DNA from: Gemmatimonadota bacterium
GTDB taxonomy: Bacteria > GCA-2686955
DNA: 16,501 nucleotides
Direction: 5' to 3'
NCBI GenBank assembly: GCA_002686955.1
Contig: NYZA01000181.1
Coordinates: 1 to 16,501 of the forward strand
Program-made: the position numbers and the translations under genes
Shown here: in pieces, positions 1-8,061 of the stretch
Numbering within the stretch: position 1 is the first letter of the stretch
Layout of the letters: each line of letters begins with the position of its first letter
The notes under the pieces: generated by a model
What the model saw: the letters and a program-made list of their open reading frames with translations, nothing else
Told to the model about the DNA's origin: nothing
Databases searched by the model: none

Positions 1-319
1 CTTGAAAGGCAACCAGCCTTCCCGCGGACTCAGCTCCTTGATCTCGAAACGAACTCGAACACTGGGCTCGAAAGCCTATGCGCAACAGGCTCCTAGCCCC
101 AAAGCAGATCGAGCATTCCGGTCCCCTCCCGAGGACACTCTGCGTCCGGAAGAGGACAGGTGAGCATGAGACGGGCGCTCCAAGTGCCGTCCCGGGCGCT
201 TCTTCGAGTGGCAAGGCTCTTGCTTGCTACCCCGAGACGGTCCCCGATCAGCGTTCGTTGACACGTAATCCAGCCCTCTGGTAACGTGCCGCGATTTTTG
301 GCTACTCCCCCCCTTTGGT
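1..319. other. Gene-poor leader; possible end of an upstream gene
   Basis: No convincing complete gene. Plus frame 2 is open from the window edge to a TGA at 161-163 and ends in a protein-like stretch (PPEDTLRPEEDR). It may be the tail of an upstream gene, but its third-position GC is unremarkable. A GTG at 160 overlaps that stop (GTGA) and opens a 33-codon arginine-rich frame ending at 261, with AGAGGA just upstream. That frame could be a coupled small gene but is more likely chance. A run of seven C (307-313) lies immediately before the start of the next gene. Confidence 0.3.
258..287 (+). promoter_or_regulatory. Candidate sigma-70-type promoter for the WecA-like gene
   Basis: A perfect TTGACA (258-263) is followed after 18 bases by TAACGT (282-287), which is preceded by TG one base upstream (extended -10 style, TGGTAACGT). 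Transcription would begin near 294 and leave a short leader before the start codon at 320/323. The -35 is exact; the -10 is weak, so this is a prediction only. Confidence 0.35.
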
Positions 320-1375
320 GTGATGATTCAGCTCAGCGCTTTTCTCCTAGCTCTCTTGGCCGCCCATCAGCTCACCCCCGTGGTGCGTTCGTTGATGTGG
401 CGCGTCAATGTCGTCGACAATCCGAATCCCGCGAACCCCGGCAAGATCCACCGTCACCCTACTCCCCTAGGGGGCGGCATCGCGATCTTCGCCGCGACGG
501 TTGGCGCGATGCTCGTGACCGGAGCGATCGACGCGGAGCTGGGGATTCTGCTGGGAGCCGCGGCGGCGATGCTGGCGCTCGGTTTCGTCGACGACACCCG
601 CGTGCTCGACTGGAAACCGCGCATATTCGTCCAAGCGCTCGCGAGCCTGGTGTTCATATTGGTCACCGGTGCGTCGATTCCTGGTATCGCATCGATCTGG
701 GTTGCCGTGCCGCTGATGGTCTTCTGGCTCGTCGGCGTAACCAACGCGCTGAACCTGATGGACAACATCGATGGCGCCACCTCCGGAGTCGCGTTCATGG
801 CGGGAACGCTTCTCTTCCTCATCGAACCGACAAGCAGCGCCGGCATTCTTGGGCTGGTGGTCGCGGGTGCATGCTGCGGGTTCCTCCGTTACAACTCCCG
901 GCCGGCGTCGATCTTCCTGGGCGACACGGGGACCCTCTTCCTGGGATTCACCCTCGGGGCGCTCGCGCTCCTTCAGGCACGTCATCTCGATGGTTCCTTT
1001 GCTCAGCTCTCGGTGCTTCCGATGATCTTCGGGGTTCCGATTTTCGACACCACGCTGGCCACATTTCTCCGGCTAAGGCGGCATCGCCCCATCTATCTGC
1101 CCGACAAGTCGAATCTCACCTACCGGCTTCAGGAGCTCGGCATGACCGACCGCGAAGTGGTGATGTTCGAATACTTGCTGGCCAGCCTCATGGGAGTCTG
1201 CGCTCTCGCCACCCTCCGCATGACTGGCCCCATGGCCTTTCTGCCTCCCTTGGCGGCTCTGTCGGCCATGTTGGCGATGGGAGTACGTCTGGGAAGTGTG
1301 CCCTATCCGGAAGACTTGCCGCTGGCGACTCGACCTCGTCCCGCTCCGCCTCGGTCGACCCGCACGGCCGCCTGA
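320..1375 (+). CDS. Polyprenyl-phosphate sugar-1-phosphate transferase (WecA/TagO/MraY family)
   Basis: Integral membrane enzyme (351 residues) of the glycosyltransferase 4 / MraY-WecA family. Such enzymes move a sugar-1-phosphate from a UDP-sugar to undecaprenyl phosphate at the cytoplasmic face, starting a surface glycan. Visible hallmarks are the N-terminal motif DNPNPANPGKIHRHPTPLGG (residues 33-52), the metal-binding DD at 91-92 (GFVDD), NLMDNIDG at 145-152, FLGDTG at 199-204 and many hydrophobic helices. In the cytoplasmic loop where the family has an HxHH motif, this protein reads DKSNLTYRL (262-270), so the usual histidines are missing. The first codon is GTG at 320 directly followed by ATG at 323; either may be used. 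Substrate cannot be read from sequence; WecA- or TagO-like is more likely than MraY because there is no mur/fts context. A lipoprotein gene follows after 89 bases. Confidence 0.88.
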   Translation: MMIQLSAFLLALLAAHQLTPVVRSLMWRVNVVDNPNPANPGKIHRHPTPLGGGIAIFAATVGAMLVTGAIDAELGILLGAAAAMLALGFVDDTRVLDWKPRIFVQALASLVFILVTGASIPGIASIWVAVPLMVFWLVGVTNALNLMDNIDGATSGVAFMAGTLLFLIEPTSSAGILGLVVAGACCGFLRYNSRPASIFLGDTGTLFLGFTLGALALLQARHLDGSFAQLSVLPMIFGVPIFDTTLATFLRLRRHRPIYLPDKSNLTYRLQELGMTDREVVMFEYLLASLMGVCALATLRMTGPMAFLPPLAALSAMLAMGVRLGSVPYPEDLPLATRPRPAPPRSTRTAA

Positions 1376-1464
1376 CGGCCGATGGCATCTTCCAGCTTCG
1401 GTGCGCTAGACTGGACCACAAGTCCCGCAAGTTTTCGCCCCGGTCACAGATCCTCGAGGATGCC

Positions 1465-2469
1465 GTGCGACTTCCACTGTCCGCTATCGTCTCTTTCTGC
1501 TGTCTCTTAGCCTCGTGCGCCGATCTGATCGAGGTGATGCCGGCGCTCCAGCCCCCCGCCTCGCTGGCGGTGGTTCCGGGAAACGGAGACGCGGAAGTAG
1601 CCTGGGACGCCTCACGGAGCGAAGCCGAGCGGGGCGATATCGGCGGCGACGAGACACAAGGCGGATACGTCGTTTTGAGAACGACCTCGGCCACACTCGA
1701 CTCGGTGGGGCTGCGCGCATTGATCGATGCTTCGGAATTCGAGGCTTTTCTTCTCCAAGACACCACGACGTTCTGGACCTTCGATGACACTCTGCTCTTC
1801 GCCAGGCGCTTGGGCATCGAAGCTCGGCGCTTCCTGGATTCTCCCGTCCCCAACCACACTCTGGCGCGATATTCGATGCTCACCCATAGCGATGATGGAG
1901 CCCGCAGTGCGCCGACGGCGATGTTCGATGTGGTTCCCCATGTGAGCTTCGATGCGGGGTTTCAGGTTGGCACCTGGAACGGACAGGATGTAGGCATTTA
2001 CCCGAATTGGGCAAGATTCCCTCTCGATCTCCGGCTGGCCCCCGAGCAGCAGAATCTCAGCGGAGGACCGCACATCGCTCTTTCGCTCAGTGCGGAGAAG
2101 GTGGTTGGCGAGTGGCGGCTCACGCTGAACGTGGAGCCGGCCCAGGGAATGGCCGACTCGCTCGACATCCGAGTCGAATCGTGCGGGATCCCCGCGTGTT
2201 CCGATCGAGGCGTGGGATGGAGCACGAACACCGACGACTGGCAGGGGCTGGCGGATTCGGTCCAGGTGTCGCGAGATGAGGCTCTATTCATCCGAGTCAC
2301 TGAAGGAGACACGGTCTCACACTTCGGACGCATCGATTTCCCCATGCCCAGCGAGGCGATAGAGGCTGCTCTTTTTGGCGAAGAGTCCCCCGTCTATTCG
2401 AGCAGTGGGGTTTTGATCCTCGAGGCGCGATACGCGCTGCACGAACGTCCCGATTGGGGGGGGTTCTAG
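1465..2469 (+). CDS. Lipoprotein with fibronectin-III-like N-terminal domain, function unknown
   Basis: A protein of 334 residues, read from GTG at 1465 with GAGGA four bases upstream. The start is chosen because it gives a clean lipoprotein signal: basic Arg2, hydrophobic stretch, then lipobox LASC with Cys18 as lipidation site. Residues about 28-130 resemble a fibronectin type III fold: PPASLAVVPGNGDAEVAWD at the start, GGYVVLR in the middle, and ARYSMLTHSDDGARSAPTAM at the end, as in modules ending in ESAPS. About 60 extra residues sit between strands. The remaining part is beta-rich with no motif I recognise. Probably anchored in a membrane leaflet facing the periplasm or surface. The open frame extends far upstream, but that part is a shadow of the transferase gene. 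A run of eight G lies at the 3' end (2456-2463). Confidence 0.7.
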   Translation: MRLPLSAIVSFCCLLASCADLIEVMPALQPPASLAVVPGNGDAEVAWDASRSEAERGDIGGDETQGGYVVLRTTSATLDSVGLRALIDASEFEAFLLQDTTTFWTFDDTLLFARRLGIEARRFLDSPVPNHTLARYSMLTHSDDGARSAPTAMFDVVPHVSFDAGFQVGTWNGQDVGIYPNWARFPLDLRLAPEQQNLSGGPHIALSLSAEKVVGEWRLTLNVEPAQGMADSLDIRVESCGIPACSDRGVGWSTNTDDWQGLADSVQVSRDEALFIRVTEGDTVSHFGRIDFPMPSEAIEAALFGEESPVYSSSGVLILEARYALHERPDWGGF

Positions 2470-2520
2470 GGCGGGACAGCCATGGATTCCCCGCTTGAGG
2501 TCGCGTCGAGCGCACGCCTT

Positions 2521-2549
2521 TTCGAAACTCTATCCGACATACTGATAAA
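2521..2549 (+). promoter_or_regulatory. AT-rich island, candidate promoter for the TPR/TonB cluster
   Basis: Positions about 2520-2570 form an AT-rich island inside GC-rich DNA, between the lipoprotein and the small membrane protein. A weak pair TTCGAA (2521-2526), 17 bases, GATAAA (2544-2549, within TGATAAAT) could be -35 and -10. Matches to consensus are 3/6 and 4/6, so the element is tentative. The position upstream of a run of overlapping genes is what makes it plausible. Confidence 0.25.
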
Positions 2550-2627
2550 TACTTACAAAGATCCTACATCGCTCAAGGCCGCGGGTGACTCCGCCGATAT
2601 GTGGAGACGGGAGCCGGAAAGCGATCG

Positions 2628-2825
2628 ATGGAGATCCAAGAGATGTCGGACGAGATCGAAGGAAGAGAGATCTCTCTCCTCGTGGGGCAATCGATCCTCT
2701 TTTCCGCGATCATTGTCTCCATCGTGATACTCGTATCGGGTTTTGTGACCGTGCATCGCGTAGCCGCGGCCGCCGCAGCGGATTCGGTTGCCGATGTCGC
2801 CGTCCAAAGGCCGGGCTCTCGATAG
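2628..2825 (+). CDS. Small single-helix membrane protein, unknown
   Basis: A 65-residue protein starting at ATG 2628, with GGAAA (2616-2620) upstream as possible ribosome-binding site; an in-frame GTG at 2601 would add nine residues. An acidic N-terminal stretch (MSDEIEGRE, 6-14) leads into one hydrophobic helix at about residues 15-41 (SLLVGQSILFSAIIVSIVIL). A short positive patch HR, an alanine run and a hydrophilic tail follow. Third codon positions are mostly G or C, unlike the competing frame. It precedes the TPR gene by 159 bases on the same strand and could belong to that transcription unit. No family recognised; it may also be a chance open frame. Confidence 0.45.
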   Translation: MEIQEMSDEIEGREISLLVGQSILFSAIIVSIVILVSGFVTVHRVAAAAAADSVADVAVQRPGSR

Positions 2826-2910
2826 CCCAAGCAGCATTGGAACCGCGATACCCCCACGCCGTATGATTGCGTGAGTCAGCGGGGCCAGGTCATGCGGCCG
2901 CCCAGCTGGA

Positions 2911-2929
2911 GCTTCTCCGCCGGAGAAGC
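2911..2929 (+). other. Perfect 8-bp hairpin in the leader of the TPR gene
   Basis: GCTTCTCC (2911-2918), loop GCC, GGAGAAGC (2922-2929). It is followed by an A run (2935-2940), not a T run, so it is not a Rho-independent terminator for the plus strand. On the minus strand the T run would come before the stem. It lies 55 bases before the start codon of the TPR gene and would be in its mRNA leader if transcription starts upstream. Confidence 0.4.
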
Positions 2930-2984
2930 CGGCCAAAAAAGCGTTTCTCGAGGGAGAGACGCACCGATCGAAGGACGATCGCCG

Positions 2985-5873
2985 ATGCGTGCGCGGGGCA
3001 TCATCTTGTGGATACCGTTCTTGTTGGGCGTCGCGGCCTACGGAGCGGAGTCGACCGAGTCGCGACTCCTGGCCGCCCGCGGTTTCATGGCCGACGAGCT
3101 GTACGAGCTGGCAACTCGAGAGCTGGAGCTCCTGCAGTTGAACGACGCCGGTTCGGAGGAGGCGATCGAGGCAGCCTTCCTGCTGGCCGAATGCGCGCGG
3201 GCACAGGGGAACGACGCCGACGCCCTCTACCGGGACTACTTGGAGCGGGCTCCCGCGGGGTTCCATGCCGATGAGGCGCTGTTTCGTATCGGCGATTCCG
3301 CCCGCCGACGCGGTGATTCCGCGGAATCGCTACGGGCGCTCGGGCGATTGATCCTCGGCTTTCCGGCGTCATCTCTCTTGCCCGATGCCCTGCTCCGGCG
3401 ATCACGCGCCGCCAGAGCCATGGGGGATGCCGAGACGGCTTCGGCGGACTTGGAGCGAACGATTGAGGAGTTCCCGGACCATAGGGCGACGGCCTACGCG
3501 CGTTTCGATCTGGCCGTGCTGAGGATGGAAGAGGGGCGACCGGAGCTGGCGGTCGCCACCTTGGAGCCTCTTCTCGATCGTGATGATATCCCCGAGCTCG
3601 AGATCCCGGTTCGTCTCGAGTCGGCACGGGCCCACCTGCGCGCCGGCGAAGGGGCCCAAGCCCTCATCTTGCTGTCGGGCCTCGATGGCATCGAGGCTCA
3701 CGGGATCTCGGGCGAGGCTCTGCTCAGCCTGTCTCGGTACGGAGAGGCGATCGAGCATCTTGAATTGGTCGTGGAATCCGAGGGGGCGGAGACCGATCTG
3801 GCCTACTCCTTGGCTTGGTGTTTGGCCTCCAGCGAGCGCCTCTTGGAAGCGGAAGAGGCATGGGTTGCGCACGCCGATGCGCATGGAACGCACTCGATCG
3901 AGGCGCTGCTCGGAGCCGGCGACGCGGCCGGACGTTTGGGACGGCTGAACGCAGCGGACGAGTATTTTCGTCGTGCGGAATCGATGGCCGAGCAAGACCA
4001 GCTCGCGCGTGCTCTTCTGGGGCGGGGGCTGCTCAGGCCCGACAGCCTCGGCGCGCTCCAGTTGTTTCGCGAGGTCGCCGGCGCGCGAGGCGCGGAACCG
4101 GCGACCACACACACCGCCAACATGGCGGCGGGGCGCCTGCTGCTCACCCTCGACCGCCCCGCCGAAGCGGTGGATGCCTATTCTCAAGCCGTGGAGGCGG
4201 CGACTTCGGGATCGATCGATCCGGCCGACGCGCAGTACGGGCGGGCGGTTGCACTGCTGAGAGCGGGCGACCCGGAGACCGCGGCACAAGTGGCGGCGAT
4301 GGGGCGGCGGGGGAAGCGAGACATGATTCTCCAGGCTGAGGCGGAGTTGGCCGCCGGGGCGCCGGCCGCGGCGGAGTCTCTCTATTTGGCCGTCGCGGAA
4401 TCGGGGGAGACGACCAGCGACGATATGCGAATAGAGGCTTTATTCGGTGTGGGGTGGTGCCGCCTCGGACTCGGTGATCCCCGTGGCGCCCTCGAGTGGT
4501 TTGACCGGCTCACGGTCGAGTATCCGAGCTCCGCAAGGGGCAGGGAGGCGGTATTGAGGATGGGGGACGCCTTCACCGCGGAGGGCGACGATGATGCGGC
4601 GCAAAGCCTCTACGGGCTCTATCTGCTCCATGAGCCGACCGGACGATTGGCCTACGACGCCCTGATCGGGCGATCCCGCGCCCTATCGAGATTGGGCAGA
4701 TTGGACGAGGCGGCCAACGCTGCTCGTGCGGCGCGGCGTTCCGCATCAGGTCGGTCCGACCTCGCCGCGCTTGCGCTCGCGCTCGAGGGACAGGTTAGAT
4801 TCGACGCCTCATCGTACGCCGAGGCGGAATCGCTATTTCTGGCCGCGGCGGAAGGGGCGGAATCCGCGACCATAGCGGAGCATGCCGTCGCTCGAGTCGG
4901 GGACTGCCGCTTCAATTCGGACGATCCGCGAGGAGCCGCGGAAGCCTACGCCACGGTGATTCGGACCTGGCCCGATGGCGATCGAGCAGAGCAGGCGGTG
5001 CAAGGGCTCTATTGGGCCGAGGCCGAGGCGAATGGCGACATCGATGCTTCCGCGATCGTTCGGGAAGTCATTGATGGCGCCGGGGCGCGGGGAGCGAAGA
5101 TCGCGCTCTACGAAGCGCTGGTTCTGAAGGACCGGGGCGAAGATGAAGCCGCGAGGGATCGTTTCGGCGCCCTGGCATCACGCCTTCCCGGCACGCCACA
5201 AGCCGCCGAGGCGCTATATGCGTTGGGTTCCATGCAATCGGACCGGGACAACGCCGCGTGGCGAACCTTGATCCGGGATCATCCCACCCATTCTCGCGCG
5301 CGCACAGCCCGTCGGATCCTCGCGGAGGAAGCCCTGGAGCGAGGCGAGCCGCGTCGCACGCTGGAGTGGTTGGCGCCCCTTGGAGCCGGCAAGCGAGAAG
5401 ACCTGCTCTTGGCCGGGCTCGCCCATGCGGCCATCGATGATGTCGAACAGGCAAGGGTCCATCTAGAGCCACTTGCCGGGGGCGAGGACGACGAGACACG
5501 TTGGAGGGCGATCGTGGCTCTGGCCTTGATCGACTACACAGAGGGAGACACGCTCAGCGCCGGCTCCGCACTCGACACCGCCGCCAAAGATGCCCCCGCG
5601 CGGGTCGCGGCCGAGGCGCGATACCGGAGCGCGGAGCTTCTGTATCGCCAGGGGCTCTTCGAAGAAGCTCTGCGTCTCTTTCTGAAGATCCGCTATCTGA
5701 ATCCGGAGATGACGGATTGGGTTCGGCAAGGTGAGTTGGCAGCGGGACAGTGCTACGAGGCGCTCGGGGAGGAGGCCGAAGCGCACGACCTGTACGATCG
5801 CCTCGTCGCCGGCGGTGATGCCGATCCGCCGGGCCGAGAGGCCGCCGCCCGCTTGCGGGAGTTGGGGCGGTGA
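2985..5873 (+). CDS. Large periplasmic tetratricopeptide-repeat (TPR) protein
   Basis: A 962-residue protein from ATG 2985, with AAGGA at 2971-2975 nine bases ahead. The start is chosen because it yields a signal peptide: MRAR, a hydrophobic core IILWIPFLLGVAA, and cleavage near residue 20 (AYGA/EST). The rest is almost entirely degenerate TPR-type helix pairs, with recurring A..LY..A, G.A..A and GDA/GDCR patterns such as EALFGVGWCRLGLGDPRGAL and EALYALGSM. No catalytic motif is visible. TPR arrays are protein-binding scaffolds; similar YbgF/BamD-like periplasmic repeat proteins accompany Tol or TonB motors. The stop overlaps the GTG of the next gene (GTGA), and three more overlapping genes follow, so it is very likely co-translated with the barrel, ExbB, ExbD and TonB. 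It probably bridges the barrel and the motor or recruits cargo; that role is inference. Confidence 0.82.
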   Translation: MRARGIILWIPFLLGVAAYGAESTESRLLAARGFMADELYELATRELELLQLNDAGSEEAIEAAFLLAECARAQGNDADALYRDYLERAPAGFHADEALFRIGDSARRRGDSAESLRALGRLILGFPASSLLPDALLRRSRAARAMGDAETASADLERTIEEFPDHRATAYARFDLAVLRMEEGRPELAVATLEPLLDRDDIPELEIPVRLESARAHLRAGEGAQALILLSGLDGIEAHGISGEALLSLSRYGEAIEHLELVVESEGAETDLAYSLAWCLASSERLLEAEEAWVAHADAHGTHSIEALLGAGDAAGRLGRLNAADEYFRRAESMAEQDQLARALLGRGLLRPDSLGALQLFREVAGARGAEPATTHTANMAAGRLLLTLDRPAEAVDAYSQAVEAATSGSIDPADAQYGRAVALLRAGDPETAAQVAAMGRRGKRDMILQAEAELAAGAPAAAESLYLAVAESGETTSDDMRIEALFGVGWCRLGLGDPRGALEWFDRLTVEYPSSARGREAVLRMGDAFTAEGDDDAAQSLYGLYLLHEPTGRLAYDALIGRSRALSRLGRLDEAANAARAARRSASGRSDLAALALALEGQVRFDASSYAEAESLFLAAAEGAESATIAEHAVARVGDCRFNSDDPRGAAEAYATVIRTWPDGDRAEQAVQGLYWAEAEANGDIDASAIVREVIDGAGARGAKIALYEALVLKDRGEDEAARDRFGALASRLPGTPQAAEALYALGSMQSDRDNAAWRTLIRDHPTHSRARTARRILAEEALERGEPRRTLEWLAPLGAGKREDLLLAGLAHAAIDDVEQARVHLEPLAGGEDDETRWRAIVALALIDYTEGDTLSAGSALDTAAKDAPARVAAEARYRSAELLYRQGLFEEALRLFLKIRYLNPEMTDWVRQGELAAGQCYEALGEEAEAHDLYDRLVAGGDADPPGREAAARLRELGR

Positions 5874-7450
5874 CTCCGTTCCGAATCTCTTGGGCGCGAT
5901 CGGCCTGGATCGGCGCCCTGGTGTCCTGCATCCCGGCCACGGCGGGAGCGGTCGAGCCCGAGCTGGATCTGCCCGAGGTGGTGATCGAGGGGGTCGATCG
6001 ACCCAGGCGACCCATGGCCGACCGAGATCCGGCCGAAGCCGAGATCCCGGAGGCTCCCGATGGGGTGGTTCGTGGCGCCAAGGCGCCGGACGGCGGAGCG
6101 CCGACCAGTTTGCCGCTTGCCCTCGATGTCTCCCCGCGGACCAGTGCCCCCCTTCGCCTATCGGGATTGGTCGCCGGAGGAAACCTCGGCCGGCGAGAAC
6201 TGGGAGCGGGCGCTCGCGTGCGGAGCGGAAAGAGAGAGCTGAGGGCCGCGGCGCGGGGGTTCGATGCCGATCGACACAGCGCGATCGCGGTGGTGGCGGC
6301 GGCGACCCTCTCCCCCGACTGGTCGGTAGAGGCGAATCTGCTTCGGCGGGAGCGGGAGCTGTGGGGGATGCCACCGGGCACATCGGACTCGCGCGCCGGA
6401 GCGGAGGCCTCGCTCCGTTTCGCTCCGACGCTTCGAGGCGATTGGAAGATGCAGTCGCTCGGCGGCGTGGGCTGGGGGCGCGCCGAGTTGGAGGGCGCGC
6501 ATACTGGAGAACGTTCCGGGACCTTCGTACGCGGACTGACGCAAGTCTCGGGGGGACTGACCGGTTCGCGGATCGTCGGGGGGGCGAGTCTCGGGGTCGA
6601 GAGCGATCTTTCGGTGGCCGAGGTTTGGACCCAACTGGCACGACCCACCGATCGAAAGCTGGCTTTCCGGCTCGGGATCGGGGGATTGATCGCTGGACTG
6701 GAGAATGAGACCGGCAGCGCCCTCGAGCTGCTCGGGGCGGTCGACTTGGCGGCGGCTCCAGGACTGGAGCTCTCGTTGGAGCTTTCCTCGGAGGCGGATG
6801 TTCTCGGATCGCGGTGGTGGGCCCGGATTGCTCCCCCCGTCGACCCCTCTCGGCTCTTCCCAGCAATGAGCAGAAGCTCACCCAGGCTGAAGGCGGTCAT
6901 GCGCAATCGGGAGACAGAGCGGCTCGAGGTTTCGTACGCGCAACGGATCGATGGCGTCATCTGGGCCGAGTCCGCAGAGATCGATGGCTTGTGGATTCAG
7001 ACGCTCGCGGACTCTAGAGCGATCGAGGCCAGGGCCGAAACATCGTTATCCGGAGGCTTGGATCTCGATATCTGGCTGGAACGAGCCTGGGCGGAGGGAG
7101 GGCGGCAGCCTTCGTATCTATCTCCCTGGATCTGGCGCGCGCGCGCCGACGCGCAACTGAAGTCGCTACGGCTTTGGAGCGCGATCCGGGGGGCGTCGGG
7201 CACGCCGACGGGTCGGGACGAAACCGAGATCCCCGCTTGGATCACTCTGGATCTGGGCGGATCGATCGACGTCGGCTGGGGAGTGACCGTGGCCATTGAC
7301 ACGGTCAACCTGATGAACGAGAGCTGGTCGGTGTGGCGAGGGTTCGCCGAAGCAGGCCCTGCCGCTCACCTCTCTATCCGCTATCGGTGGAGAGACGGAG
7401 ACATCCGTCTGCCGAGAACGGCTTCGTGGTTCGAGGAGGATCGAAGATGA
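5870..7450 (+). CDS. Outer-membrane beta-barrel candidate with TonB-box-like N-terminus
   Basis: A 526-residue protein starting at GTG 5870, which overlaps the preceding TGA by four bases. The N-terminus is a signal peptide (hydrophobic about 12-25, ending ATAGA/VEPE). Residues 34-41, LPEVVIEG, resemble a TonB box as found at the mature N-terminus of TonB-dependent receptors. From about residue 95 the sequence alternates polar and apolar residues with Gly and aromatic turns, as in beta strands (for example SLGGVGWGRAELEG, KLAFRLGIGGLIAG). Near the end are YRWRDGDIRLP and a NLMNESW-like turn reminiscent of receptor barrels. I see no plug-domain motifs, and the protein is shorter than typical receptors. 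It overlaps exbB (ATGA) and precedes exbD/tonB, so it is the natural client of this motor. The cargo is unknown. Confidence 0.65.
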   Translation: MTPFRISWARSAWIGALVSCIPATAGAVEPELDLPEVVIEGVDRPRRPMADRDPAEAEIPEAPDGVVRGAKAPDGGAPTSLPLALDVSPRTSAPLRLSGLVAGGNLGRRELGAGARVRSGKRELRAAARGFDADRHSAIAVVAAATLSPDWSVEANLLRRERELWGMPPGTSDSRAGAEASLRFAPTLRGDWKMQSLGGVGWGRAELEGAHTGERSGTFVRGLTQVSGGLTGSRIVGGASLGVESDLSVAEVWTQLARPTDRKLAFRLGIGGLIAGLENETGSALELLGAVDLAAAPGLELSLELSSEADVLGSRWWARIAPPVDPSRLFPAMSRSSPRLKAVMRNRETERLEVSYAQRIDGVIWAESAEIDGLWIQTLADSRAIEARAETSLSGGLDLDIWLERAWAEGGRQPSYLSPWIWRARADAQLKSLRLWSAIRGASGTPTGRDETEIPAWITLDLGGSIDVGWGVTVAIDTVNLMNESWSVWRGFAEAGPAAHLSIRYRWRDGDIRLPRTASWFEEDRR

Positions 7451-8061
7451 CCGTGCTGGAGATTCTCGAACGAGGAGGTTGGATGATGTTGCCGATCTAC
7501 GGCTGCTTCCTGGCTTCTCTCGCACTCGCTCTCGAGCGCCTATTGGTTTTTCGTCGTGCTGGTTCCGCCCGGCCGAGCGAGGCTCTCGAGGGGCTCATCG
7601 ATCGACTTCGGAGAGACGGCGCGGACTCCGCCGGCCCACTCGTCGGCCAGCTCCCTCCGGCTCTGCGGGGCATCGCCCTGACCGCGGTCAAGTTGAACGG
7701 CAACCCGGGGGAACGAAGCAGAGACCGCTTGGTCGCCGCAGGCCAGGAGCAGCTCCACCTGCTCCAACAGAACATGGCGGTGCTGGCGACGCTAGCGGCG
7801 GTGGCGCCGCTGCTTGGATTCCTCGGAACCGTAACCGGCATGATTCGGGCCTTCATGAGTGTTCAGGCTCAGGGCGCGAGCGTCACGCCCGCCGTGCTCG
7901 CGGGCGGCATCTGGGAGGCGCTGGTCACTACCGGGGCCGGCCTCGCCGTCGGCATCATAGCCCTGGTGCTCCACAATCTTCTCGCGGCGCGAATCGACAA
8001 CCAGGCTGTGCTTCTCGGGCGATCGGCGGAGCTTCTTCTCGACGCCGCAGAGGGTCGGTGA
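7447..8061 (+). CDS. exbB: ExbB/TolQ/MotA-family proton channel subunit
   Basis: A 204-residue inner-membrane protein starting at ATG 7447, overlapping the barrel gene by four bases, with a strong GAGGAGG site a few bases before. Three membrane helices are visible: about 13-35, 112-135 and 155-178. The family signature PLLGFLGTVTGMI (121-133) and GGIWEALVTTGAGLAVGI (153-170) identify the MotA/TolQ/ExbB channel domain. With ExbD it forms the proton-driven stator that powers TonB. Length is slightly short for the family but complete. It is placed with exbD and tonB rather than pal/tolB, so ExbB is a better name than TolQ. The long in-frame extension upstream is a shadow of the barrel gene and was not used. 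Confidence 0.93.
   Translation: MTVLEILERGGWMMLPIYGCFLASLALALERLLVFRRAGSARPSEALEGLIDRLRRDGADSAGPLVGQLPPALRGIALTAVKLNGNPGERSRDRLVAAGQEQLHLLQQNMAVLATLAAVAPLLGFLGTVTGMIRAFMSVQAQGASVTPAVLAGGIWEALVTTGAGLAVGIIALVLHNLLAARIDNQAVLLGRSAELLLDAAEGR

Noticed and set aside
286-1464. In-frame upstream extension that would make the lipoprotein 727 residues
   Set aside because: It overlaps the WecA-like gene in another frame, is Arg/Ser/His-rich, and the GTG at 1465 with ribosome-binding site and lipobox gives a coherent start.
2482-2727. Plus-strand 81-codon frame beginning MDSPLEVASS
   Set aside because: The first half looks protein-like but uses codons rare for this DNA (ATA, CTA, AGA), turns Arg/Ser-rich and conflicts with the better small membrane-protein frame.
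5463-6960. Two minus-strand frames of about 470 codons opposite the TPR/barrel region
   Set aside because: Arg/Pro/Ser-rich composition with no motifs, typical shadows in GC-rich DNA; the plus-strand genes overlap neatly with each other.
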